A stretch of 64,000 nt of DNA. Origin: Deinandra increscens subsp. villosa (lineage: Eukaryota > Streptophyta > Magnoliopsida > Asterales > Asteraceae). Positions 11,801-19,687 of the stretch are shown here, one piece after another (position 1 is the stretch's first letter; each line of letters starts with the position of its first letter). A program made the position numbers and the translations under genes. Under the pieces are notes generated by a model. That model was not told where the DNA came from. It was given only the letters and a program-made list of their open reading frames with translations, and made no database searches. Location of the stretch: NCBI GenBank assembly GCA_039602395.1, contig JBCNJP010000026.1, forward strand, positions 317,740-381,739, read 5' to 3'.

Positions 11801-12583
11801 GAGAGTGAGCTCAATTGTAATGCTATGGTGAATGATATTATTAGTAATGGGTCTTGGCTATGCCCCAACGAGTGGAAGGATAGATTTCCAAGCATTTTTG
11901 CTAACCCTCCTCCAACGCTCACTGTAAATAAAGAGGATAAGATCCTGTGGAAAAGCAATGATAACAAGTTGTATGATTTCTCTGTTGCCACATGCTGGCA
12001 GGACTCTTGTGAACAAACCCCTGATGTTGAATGGGCTAAAGTGGTGTGGTTCAGCCAAAATATCCCGAGACACGCCTTTATCCTGTGGCAAGCCATCAAA
12101 GGCAAACTTCCCACCCATGATCTGGTGTGTAGATGGAACCTAAATGGGAATTTTGTCTGCTCTTTATGCAATCAGGTGCCGGATAGCATTAACCACCTTT
12201 TCTTTGAATGTCAATACACTAACAAAATCTGGTTGCATTTCACCCCCCTGATGAAAATTAACCCCCCTTCTGGGTCATGGCCTCAAATCATTGATCAAAT
12301 GCAAACCCTGCCCTGCAACAACTCCATATGGAGCATTACAAACAGATTAGCTCTTGGCTCTCTTGTGTACTTCATATGGCAGGAGCGTAATTGGAGAATC
12401 CACCAAGGTAAAAAAAGGAACTTTATGGACCTGTGCACCGTTATTAAGGAGGCTATTAGAATGAGGCTTCTTGGGTTAAAAGTCAAAGGCTCAAAAGCCT
12501 ACATGGAAGTGGCTGAAAAATGGGAGCTGAATGATAGCTTTTGGGCTGTCATAATACAGAAAAATGTGTGTCATAATGCATAA
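8900..12583 (+). CDS. LINE A ORF2: APE endonuclease and reverse transcriptase
   Basis: 1,227 residues, no internal stop. The N-terminal APE-type endonuclease shows WNVRG (Asn9), IETQL, GDFN with Asp144, and SDH (Asp230, His231). The reverse transcriptase follows, with FRPISCCN, QSAFIPGRQISDN, KIDIQKAYD, GLRQGDPLSPYLF and the catalytic FADD (Asp696, Asp697). A zf-RVT-type zinc finger is at Cys1087, Cys1090, His1099, Cys1104. There is no RNase H domain. The protein would nick target DNA and copy the element RNA by target-primed reverse transcription. All catalytic residues are present, so it looks functional. The start is fixed by the ATG right after the ORF1 stop. Confidence 0.93.
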   Translation: MGIKISAWNVRGMSNVTNQNSIITHIMHGGYSVCGLIETQLSHNRIEYVCNRVFRHLNWDTNSCTSSGRVRIAVGWDPNVVNMMIIERHNQAVHCLIEPINGDKAFYCTFVYAHHKMVKRRDCWNSLKIHKNVVNGHPWVLMGDFNAMMDPSERSMGSSQVTRSMVEIRECLNEIKVEDINMTGLKYTWNKSPGNPEGLLKKLDRCVANSAFLTNFPLAFATFLPFLKSDHSPIVLNLPNVPKPKHPPFRFANLTASKPNFLPIVYNIWKENPPGYKMQAVVTKLKWLKRPLRKLLYDQGNLFTKTKKLRKELENIQTEVVNDPTNADLRSEEAVYLAAYNDAIADEECFLKQKAKIDWLGAGDQNTKYFHKAIKGRRNRNRICSIQDAHGVWIEGLELPNLFVEHFKNVLGSVSHTTSINDPASLFTKQISPDSAQGMVSNVTNQEIKLALFDIDDNKAPGPDGYSAKFFKAAWDVVGAEVCAAVQQFFSNGQMLKEINSTIIALVPKTESPCKVTDFRPISCCNVIYKIISKVLTSRIKDALPDIVDENQSAFIPGRQISDNILLTQELMRNYHRKRGEARCAFKIDIQKAYDTVDWEFLKISLRHFGFHPTMISWIMACVTTTSFSMAVNGEQVGFFKGRRGLRQGDPLSPYLFTMVMEVLTLMIRRKVKNDDQFQFHWRCEELNLTHLCFADDLFLFCHGDASSVKCLMDALDEFKAVSGLVPSIPKSTVYFGNVPPSEQHCILHSIQFRVGELPVKYLGVPLISKRLYCKDCDPLIDKFKRRVNDWKNKSLSFAGRIQLINSVMSSLHVYWSSVFMLPTTVLNDMEKLLRGFLWCQGTLIKGKAKVKWHDVCMPLKKGGLGIKRLKPWNEALMTKLTWAIVTKKESLWVKWIHTHRLANTNFWEGDGNKDASWSWGKIREQRHTLRNRFISVLGNGNQTSAWFDNWHPMGPLSNVISRRLINESELNCNAMVNDIISNGSWLCPNEWKDRFPSIFANPPPTLTVNKEDKILWKSNDNKLYDFSVATCWQDSCEQTPDVEWAKVVWFSQNIPRHAFILWQAIKGKLPTHDLVCRWNLNGNFVCSLCNQVPDSINHLFFECQYTNKIWLHFTPLMKINPPSGSWPQIIDQMQTLPCNNSIWSITNRLALGSLVYFIWQERNWRIHQGKKRNFMDLCTVIKEAIRMRLLGLKVKGSKAYMEVAEKWELNDSFWAVIIQKNVCHNA

Positions 12584-13024
12584 ACATGTCCTGTTAATTC
12601 TGATGCACCTCCTCATGTACCACTACATTAGGGTGGTTAGGTGTTTGAGCTTGATTGAGCTTGGGATGAGGGTGACTAGAGACTGGAAATTACATTTGAA
12701 AATCCTTAAAAATAATATCACCCACTGTGATATTTATATCCTTTTTATCATTTATATTTTGGGGGTAGGGATCAGGGTTGGGGTTTGTTCTCACCATCAA
12801 GGGAAATGGGGCTGGGATGGGAAGTTTAATGAGTTAAATGATTTTACTCACTCCTTAAACCTCAAGAATTACATTTTCACTTGGATGAAGATTCTTCACA
12901 CTTGGTGGAGATTCGATGCTGAATTTTTTTACAGGTATAACATGATCGACAATGTGTGGAATCACCTCGAGAGATAGCTGGACCCGTGTTGATACTCTGA
13001 AATGACCAGCGGGATAAAAGCAGG
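12584..13024 (+). pseudogene. LINE A 3' region, possible decayed ORF2 extension
   Basis: Directly after the ORF2 stop another frame is open up to 12977, with Trp, Tyr and Phe enriched in its last third (GKWGWDGKF, HTWWRF). This recalls the Trp-rich C-terminal extension of ORF2 in elements E, F and G, but I see no clear sequence match. It may be a frameshifted remnant or simply 3' untranslated sequence. Confidence 0.35.
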
Positions 13025-13624
13025 ATGCGGTTAAACGGAACTACCTGCACCGGTTCTAATGGCGCCAAAGAGGATGATATTCGAAGGGTTGAATTAAAGT
13101 CTTGGAAGCTTGACTGGATCGCGCTGCGGATTGGTTGGGCCTTGAAGACTAATTATGGTAGGCTGGGGAAGGCCTGCTGGCCCATTGACTGGTGGCCCAA
13201 TAACTGGTGGCCTATCCCTGGGAGGTGGAATATTGGCTGGTGGAATATGCTAAAGGTTTGGGCCAGCTCCAGGCCCAATCATGCTGCGGAATTATTCTGG
13301 ACCGCTCGGGACCCTCATTTTGTTCGGAGCTTTTGGATGATGTTGCTGGATCTTCCCTTAACTAGTTTGGTTGGGCTTTCGATTGTGCTACCTAACCGGA
13401 AGAACCATTTACATCATTTGTTATTTTGGGTTGTTAACTTTTGGACTATGACCACTAATTGTAATTGCTCTAGTAGTAGAGGTAGGAGATTAGATAGTTT
13501 TAACCGTGAGATCACCCCCTTTTTGTACAGTTGGGGAAAGAAGTATTGGTTTCGTGATCGGACGGTTTGGGTTCCCAAGGTTGTTTGGGAACCTATCGGG
13601 GGAATGCCCCTTGTTTTGTTGTAA
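13025..13624 (+). CDS. LINE A third ORF, tryptophan-rich protein of unknown function
   Basis: 199 codons from an ATG to TAA, ending about 50 bp before the poly(A). It contains an extremely Trp-rich stretch (WWPNNWWPIPGRW, then NIGWWNML) and a basic/aromatic C-terminus. It is in the same frame number as ORF2 but separated by stops. I do not recognise the family. Its position and composition parallel the Trp-rich extension of ORF2 in E, F and G. It may be the C-terminal piece of a broken extension or an independent ORF3. Confidence 0.4.
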   Translation: MRLNGTTCTGSNGAKEDDIRRVELKSWKLDWIALRIGWALKTNYGRLGKACWPIDWWPNNWWPIPGRWNIGWWNMLKVWASSRPNHAAELFWTARDPHFVRSFWMMLLDLPLTSLVGLSIVLPNRKNHLHHLLFWVVNFWTMTTNCNCSSSRGRRLDSFNREITPFLYSWGKKYWFRDRTVWVPKVVWEPIGGMPLVLL

Positions 13625-13683
13625 TCTCGTTTTCTCTTTATAATATTTTCCGGGCTATTGCCCTTTACCCAAAAAAAAAAAAA

Positions 13684-14542
13684 CCCTAAACCCTAAACCC
13701 TAAACCCTAAACCCTAAACCCTAAACCCTAAACCCTAAACCCTAAACCCTAAACCCTAAACCCTAAACCCTAAACCCTAAACCCTAAACCCTAAACCCTA
13801 AACCCTAAACCCTAAACCCTAAACCCTAAACCCTAAACCCTAAACCCTAAACCCTAAACCCTAAACCCTAAACCCTAAACCCTAAACCCTAAACCCTAAA
13901 CCCTAAACCCTAAACCCTAAACCCTAAACCCTAAACCCTAAACCCTAAACCCTAAACCCTAAACCCTAAACCCTAAACCCTAAACCCTAAACCCTAAACC
14001 CTAAACCCTAAACCCTAAACCCTAAACCCTAAACCCTAAACCCTAAACCCTAAACCCTAAACCCTAAACCCTAAACCCTAAACCCTAAACCCTAAACCCT
14101 AAACCCTAAACCCTAAACCCTAAACCCTAAACCCTAAACCCTAAACCCTAAACCCTAAACCCTAAACCCTAAACCCTAAACCCTAAACCCTAAACCCTAA
14201 ACCCTAAACCCTAAACCCTAAACCCTAAACCCTAAACCCTAAACCCTAAACCCTAAACCCTAAACCCTAAACCCTAAACCCTAAACCCTAAACCCTAAAC
14301 CCTAAACCCTAAACCCTAAACCCTAAACCCTAAACCCTAAACCCTAAACCCTAAACCCTAAACCCTAAACCCTAAACCCTAAACCCTAAACCCTAAACCC
14401 TAAACCCTAAACCCTAAACCCTAAACCCTAAACCCTAAACCCTAAACCCTAAACCCTAAACCCTAAACCCTAAACCCTAAACCCTAAACCCTAAACCCTA
14501 AACCCTAAACCCTAAACCCTAAACCCTAAACCCTAAACCCTA
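13684..14542 (+). repeat. Telomere-type array T1, CCCTAAA x ~123
   Basis: About 859 bp of apparently perfect CCCTAAA units, the Arabidopsis-type plant telomere repeat with the C-rich strand on +. It joins the poly(A) of LINE A on its left to the 5' end of element B on its right (CCCTA|TGG). It is the longest of nine arrays here. Confidence 0.98.
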
Positions 14543-17364
14543 TGGATTTTCATTTGTGTGTTTTTCCCTACACACACTTAACGGTGAGAGAGAAAATCCT
14601 CTAACTCTCACACACTCTTTCTCTCAATTCCGGCGATGAAAAACCAACAAAAAAAGACGAATCCGGCCAACTCTCAACCTACCCGGCGTTCTACAAGACG
14701 ACAACAATCTACGACTACGGTTGATGGTGACGGAAAAGAACAAGCTTCGGAAAAATCGGATCATCCATCGGTGACAATCAGGGATTGGAATGATCTTCGG
14801 GTGATGGATGTCAATCTGCGGATGGAGGACGTTGATCCTCTTTATTCGAGTATGGCGGATGATGGAGATGGATCGGAGCACTGGGAAAAACTGGATTATG
14901 CTCAGGAAGGAAAGGTGGAGAAGTTTTTGGTATCTACCAAGGTTTTTCTCTCGTTTGAGGAACTGAGGTTACATGCTCGGAAGTTAAAAGAAAAGGTGAC
15001 GGCTTTTTGTCCGACGAACACGATAGCATCAATTCCATCGAACTCGGAAAACTCTTCTGTTCAACCATCTGTTTCGACGGATTCGGTTTCATCGGGGCTT
15101 AAGATTGCAAAGGCGGCGTCATCTCCGGTGACATCGGATTTTGGTCGTGGGTTAACAACTGAAGACTCGTGCATGGATTCTGGTTCTCCCTTGGGTTCAT
15201 GCAATCGTGATTTGGCCTTGAAACCTTACCCAGATCTATCGCTGGTTGATGAGTCGGAGACTGATGGTAGCCATCCGGCTATCGGAGATGGGATTGGTGA
15301 TACGACCACGTCGCCGGAATTTCCGTTAGCCGGTGAGGATATGGGGGCATTTAATGCGGATCATAATATTCCCCTTGATCCTAGGAATAATATTAATAAC
15401 TGCATTAATGATGGCCAACCTAATTTGACTAGTGAATTTTCGAAATCTCCCTCCTGGGAATTACCGCTGGATAAGACCAAAATTCCGGATATGGGTGGTC
15501 CGGTTTCACCTACTGGATCGGTTCAGAGAGGTGGTTTGAATACCGACTTGGATACCATGAAGTTGGGCCGGCCTACAGATTCTAATCTATTCCTTAATGG
15601 GCTAACTCAAGCACACATGGTGGTGGATCAAGCTCTCAATTCTCTTGGGCCTTATAGTTCGGCTGGTGGAGGATTTGAGGCCCAATCGGTTGAGCCTAGA
15701 ATAAATGCTTTGGCTGAAGAGGCTCACGTAACGAAGCAAGGTAATCATGTTATGCAAATTGGAAATGTTCATATTCCGTTAACTGATTCATCTCCGACAT
15801 TCGTCTATGAGCATGATAAATTTATTACACTTGAACATCATGATTTGGAGTATGAAAAATTAATGGGCACTAAAATTTGGAATGCGGAGTTGTTTAAAAA
15901 ACTTGTTCAAGGTTTAGATGTGGAGGATAGTGAAACTAGACTATTATATGATCCCCCACTAGTCGACCAAAACGGGACTAAAATTGTTAAACTTAATAGT
16001 CATTTTATGGCTAAATGCAATAAAGCCTATGCTTTGCATTTATTTGGTCACTTAGTGGGGAAAACGCTTCCTTTCTTTAAGGTTAAGCAATGTGCCATCC
16101 GGATGTGGCATCGGTTTGGGCTTCATGAGGTTTATAGAAATAATGCCGGTGTCTATTTCTTTAAATTTTCGGATGAGAATGGTATGCAAAGTGTGCTCCA
16201 ACAAGGAGCATGGCTTTTTGATGATGTCCCTATGGTTCTAGAATTATGGCAACCGGATTCTTGCCTTGATAAACCAGACCCGTCTATGGTACCAATATGG
16301 GTCTCGATTATGGATCTACCATTGAGTTTATGGAATGGTGGTAACATTAGTCAAATTGTTAGTGGAATAGGCCGGCCCATTATGCTTGACAAGCCAACCT
16401 ATGAACGATGTAAAACAAAAGATGGGGTTGTGGGTTATGCTCGAGTCTTAGTCCATGCCTTGGCCCAGAATGGGCTCCCGGATTCGGTTACGGCCCAATT
16501 CCCAACTACTAGAAACGGAGAAGGAAAAACATGTTCGTTCTCACTGGTTTATAATTGGAAGCCCCCCATTTGTACTAAATGTTGTGTGTTTGGTCACAAT
16601 GTGGATTCGTGTCCCTTGATCCCGAAAATAAAAGCTACAACCCATACGGAGGAGAATGTGGATAAGGAACCAAAATTTGTGGAGACTCAACAACAAAAGT
16701 TGGATGTTGACGAGGAGGGTTTTGTGGAGGTCAAGAAGAAGCGTAAAAAGCCTAAGCCCAAAAAGAGTTCGAATCAGCCCAAAACGGTGGTTTTCAAACC
16801 GGTTTACCAGGCCAAAACCCAACCCAAGGGAGCCGGCTCTTCTAAACCGAATGCGGAAGCCCATCAGACACAAGCAGGCCCTTCGGGAGTCGTGGAACAG
16901 CCCATTGTTGATAAAAATCGGCCCAACAACAAAGGTAAAGCTCCTATTGTGTTATCTAATTCGTTTGCTGCTTTTAATTCTGAAGACCAGGATGATGTGG
17001 AGGATACTTGGGATGATGATACGGGTCTTTGGGATAGTGAGAAACAGCTTGCTTTGAATTTGGTCAAGGAAAAAACCGTGCCTACCTCAAAAGTGTTTTC
17101 TAAGTGGTCATCCAAACTTAAAGAACACTTTGTTTCTCTTTGCATTGATCATGAGCTTGCTTACCAGCACTTGCTTGGAACTGATGACGATGTCCTTTCT
17201 GAAGAAGACGGGACGGCTAGATTTATGGCAAATTAATTGTAATAGTTAGTTTGTTTGTTTTGTTTCAGTAGCCTTTCCTTTTGGTTTGTGCTACTTTGTT
17301 TGTAATCCCATTCTTTTCTAATAAAAGTTTACCAAGGGCATTGCCCTTTTCCAAAAAAAAAAAA
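14543..17364 (+). mobile_element. Element B: ORF1-only LINE, full length
   Basis: It starts TGGATTTTC at the telomere-repeat junction and ends with the common tail: AATAAAA, hairpin AAGGGC-ATT-GCCCTT (17334-17348) and a 12-base poly(A) (17353-17364). The 93-bp leader has a 7-bp stem (14584-14590 with 14605-14611). The only gene is a complete ORF1 and it ends 116 bp before the poly(A); there is no ORF2 and no trace of reverse transcriptase. Because both ends are intact, this does not look like a random truncation. It is organised like HeT-A of Drosophila or HAL1 (half-L1) of mammals, and would need reverse transcriptase from another element. Confidence 0.88.
14636..17236 (+). CDS. Element B ORF1: DUF4283 / zinc-knuckle RNA-binding protein
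   Basis: 866 residues, uninterrupted. The N-terminus is basic (KTNPANSQPTRRSTRRQQ), followed by a long low-complexity acidic/serine-rich region. A DUF4283-type domain covers roughly residues 460-620 (MWHRFGLHEVYRNN, GAWLFDDVPMVLELW, VPIWVSIMDLPLSLW). A CX2CX4HX4C zinc knuckle starts at Cys646 (CTKCCVFGHNVDSC). A lysine-rich linker (KKKRKKPKPKK) follows. The last 60 residues contain the C-terminal module shared with other ORF1 proteins here and end with RFMAN. Expected role: binding of element RNA and particle formation, by analogy to plant LINE ORF1. Open frame in an element lacking ORF2 suggests selection on ORF1 itself or recent origin. Confidence 0.9.
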   Translation: MKNQQKKTNPANSQPTRRSTRRQQSTTTVDGDGKEQASEKSDHPSVTIRDWNDLRVMDVNLRMEDVDPLYSSMADDGDGSEHWEKLDYAQEGKVEKFLVSTKVFLSFEELRLHARKLKEKVTAFCPTNTIASIPSNSENSSVQPSVSTDSVSSGLKIAKAASSPVTSDFGRGLTTEDSCMDSGSPLGSCNRDLALKPYPDLSLVDESETDGSHPAIGDGIGDTTTSPEFPLAGEDMGAFNADHNIPLDPRNNINNCINDGQPNLTSEFSKSPSWELPLDKTKIPDMGGPVSPTGSVQRGGLNTDLDTMKLGRPTDSNLFLNGLTQAHMVVDQALNSLGPYSSAGGGFEAQSVEPRINALAEEAHVTKQGNHVMQIGNVHIPLTDSSPTFVYEHDKFITLEHHDLEYEKLMGTKIWNAELFKKLVQGLDVEDSETRLLYDPPLVDQNGTKIVKLNSHFMAKCNKAYALHLFGHLVGKTLPFFKVKQCAIRMWHRFGLHEVYRNNAGVYFFKFSDENGMQSVLQQGAWLFDDVPMVLELWQPDSCLDKPDPSMVPIWVSIMDLPLSLWNGGNISQIVSGIGRPIMLDKPTYERCKTKDGVVGYARVLVHALAQNGLPDSVTAQFPTTRNGEGKTCSFSLVYNWKPPICTKCCVFGHNVDSCPLIPKIKATTHTEENVDKEPKFVETQQQKLDVDEEGFVEVKKKRKKPKPKKSSNQPKTVVFKPVYQAKTQPKGAGSSKPNAEAHQTQAGPSGVVEQPIVDKNRPNNKGKAPIVLSNSFAAFNSEDQDDVEDTWDDDTGLWDSEKQLALNLVKEKTVPTSKVFSKWSSKLKEHFVSLCIDHELAYQHLLGTDDDVLSEEDGTARFMAN

Positions 17365-18033
17365 CCCTAAACCCTAAACCCTAAACCCTAAACCCTAAAC
17401 CCTAAACCCTAAACCCTAAACCCTAAACCCTAAACCCTAAACCCTAAACCCTAAACCCTAAACCCTAAACCCTAAACCCTAAACCCTAAACCCTAAACCC
17501 TAAACCCTAAACCCTAAACCCTAAACCCTAAACCCTAAACCCTAAACCCTAAACCCTAAACCCTAAACCCTAAACCCTAAACCCTAAACCCTAAACCCTA
17601 AACCCTAAACCCTAAACCCTAAACCCTAAACCCTAAACCCTAAACCCTAAACCCTAAACCCTAAACCCTAAACCCTAAACCCTAAACCCTAAACCCTAAA
17701 CCCTAAACCCTAAACCCTAAACCCTAAACCCTAAACCCTAAACCCTAAACCCTAAACCCTAAACCCTAAACCCTAAACCCTAAACCCTAAACCCTAAACC
17801 CTAAACCCTAAACCCTAAACCCTAAACCCTAAACCCTAAACCCTAAACCCTAAACCCTAAACCCTAAACCCTAAACCCTAAACCCTAAACCCTAAACCCT
17901 AAACCCTAAACCCTAAACCCTAAACCCTAAACCCTAAACCCTAAACCCTAAACCCTAAACCCTAAACCCTAAACCCTAAACCCTAAACCCTAAACCCTAA
18001 ACCCTAAACCCTAAACCCTAAACCCTAAACCCT
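17365..18033 (+). repeat. Telomere-type array T2, CCCTAAA x ~95
   Basis: About 669 bp of apparently perfect CCCTAAA between the poly(A) of B and the 5'-truncated element C. Same orientation as T1. Confidence 0.98.
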
Positions 18034-19233
18034 TTTGGATCGGTTACGGATGATCGATTCTTTGAGATTTATGGTGAGCACTTTGAATGGAGTATTTATA
18101 TTCACTCACTAATTTGACTGGCTTTGCATGGAATGTACATTTGCATGTGGATCAGTTGTAAACATTTGGCAAGGATGGCATGACACGTGGGTTTCAAAGG
18201 ACCTTATGGTTCCTTGTGGTTGCACGTGGTGGACCTTACATGTACATGCATGTGTTGGCTGGCTTCCACGTGAGGTATATTTTCCTCTAGTTGGGCCGCC
18301 AATTAGCATCTAATTTGCAATGGGTGCCGAATTTGGATGGCCTTCTCTCAATGGTTTCTAGTTTCATTTCGTTGGGTTTCACTCGGGACGGTGTTTGGCT
18401 TATTATGGTGGTTGGGGTACGGATTGGAGTCCCGTGGGGATGAATTCCTAGCTCACTTGTTAACAGGTATGTCCGGGTTATCCTCCCATGTTTTGTATGG
18501 ATTGTCCTAATAGTTTCTTGTGTGGAGCCTTGGGTATGTTTCTGGATACTTTTGATTTGGTTGGGTATATTGGGCCTACGCCGGTGTGGGCTCAATTAGA
18601 TTGAAGATGAAGTGGTTTGATGGGTGTGTGAGGTGTGGGTGGGTCGGATGGTGTCGAGGGCTCGTGCGGGTTCGCCCCGGGTTCTCCATATTATCTTTCA
18701 TAGCTGCATCGCCTGGTTTCTCGTGCGGGTTCGCCCCGGGTTTTCAGCACTCGCCCGTTGGGCCGTTTTGTCTTTGGGCTTGATGGTGGGCAATCCCCAC
18801 TACTTTGGGCTTAATTGTTCTAATGAGCTGGAGTCCTATTTGGATGATTCCTGATCCAATTGATTATAGTTGGTTTTTGGGTTGCTCTTGCCTTTATGGA
18901 TTGTTTTTTGGGCTTGGAGTTCTCGGATTTTGGGCTCAGATTGTTTCACTATTGGTATAATTGAGAGTTGCTGGACTGTGAAGACCATTTTTTATGCAGC
19001 TCTTTGGAATGATGACTTATTTAGTTCTAGCTGTTTGGTTAGGACTAGATTAGTTTTTCATGTTTGTTTCTGGCCTGCGTGCCATTGTTTGTCATTCTTC
19101 TAGTTTGTTTCGCGGCTTCCCCCCTCTATGCTAAAATGCGCTGGAGGGGGGGGGGGGGAGCTTGCTTGTTTGTAACACCGTTCAATTTTAATAAATGTTT
19201 ACCAAGGGCACTGCCCTTTTCCCAAAAAAAAAA
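18034..19233 (+). mobile_element. Element C: non-autonomous LINE relative, 5' truncated
   Basis: 1.2 kb with no credible gene. It lacks the ATGGAA start and joins CCCTAAA at TTTGGATCGG. It shares with D, H and I a conserved body: a doublet of GTGCGGGTTCGCCCCGGG (18664 and 18723, 59 bp apart), GTGGGCAATCCCCAC near 18785, GGCCTGCGTGCCAT, and a C-tract/G-tract hairpin near 19119-19159. The 3' end has AATAAA, hairpin AAGGGC-ACT-GCCCTT (19204-19218) and a 10-base poly(A). Small open frames inside are not conserved as protein. Probably mobilised in trans by a LINE ORF2 protein. Confidence 0.8.
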
Positions 19234-19687
19234 CCCTAAACCCTAAACCCTAAACCCTAAACCCTAAACCCTAAACCCTAAACCCTAAACCCTAAACCCT
19301 AAACCCTAAACCCTAAACCCTAAACCCTAAACCCTAAACCCTAAACCCTAAACCCTAAACCCTAAACCCTAAACCCTAAACCCTAAACCCTAAACCCTAA
19401 ACCCTAAACCCTAAACCCTAAACCCTAAACCCTAAACCCTAAACCCTAAACCCTAAACCCTAAACCCTAAACCCTAAACCCTAAACCCTAAACCCTAAAC
19501 CCTAAACCCTAAACCCTAAACCCTAAACCCTAAACCCTAAACCCTAAACCCTAAACCCTAAACCCTAAACCCTAAACCCTAAACCCTAAACCCTAAACCC
19601 TAAAACCCTAAACCCTAAAACCCTAAACCCTAAACCCTAAACCCTAAACCCTAAACCCTAAACCCTAAACCCTAAACCCTAAAACCC
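19234..19687 (+). repeat. Telomere-type array T3, CCCTAAA x ~65 with CCCTAAAA variants
   Basis: About 454 bp. Perfect units except three 8-base CCCTAAAA variants near the right end (around 19608, 19617 and 19677). The same variant pattern occurs in T4. It ends AAAACCC|ATGG at element D. Confidence 0.97.

Larger units (their letters stand above)
8140..13683 (+). mobile_element. LINE A: L1-clade retrotransposon, 5' end in gap
   Basis: It contains the 3' part of ORF1 (8141-8899), a complete ORF2 (8900-12583), a tryptophan-rich 3' region, a 3'-terminal hairpin GGGC-TATT-GCCC (13652-13663) and a 13-base poly(A) (13671-13683) that runs directly into CCCTAAA repeats. It is the most divergent LINE here: its ORF2 differs strongly from those of E, F, G and J, and ORF1 and ORF2 are separated by no bases. 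ORF2 is open throughout, so the copy could be fairly young, but the hidden ORF1 part cannot be judged. Confidence 0.9.

Noticed and set aside
13684..14542. The array is a present-day chromosome end
   Set aside because: Unique sequence and other elements continue on both sides for tens of kb, so these are internal arrays. They may be subtelomeric or interstitial.
18664..18681. tRNA-derived SINE head (Pol III B box) in the GTGCGGGTTCG motif
   Set aside because: Only part of the B-box consensus fits, no A box is found at the right distance, and the motif lies in mid-element.
18782..18853. Short peptide frame starting MVGNPHYF in the non-autonomous elements
   Set aside because: The DNA is shared by C, D, H and I, but frame-breaking changes occur in H and residues are not preferentially kept; more likely conserved non-coding sequence.
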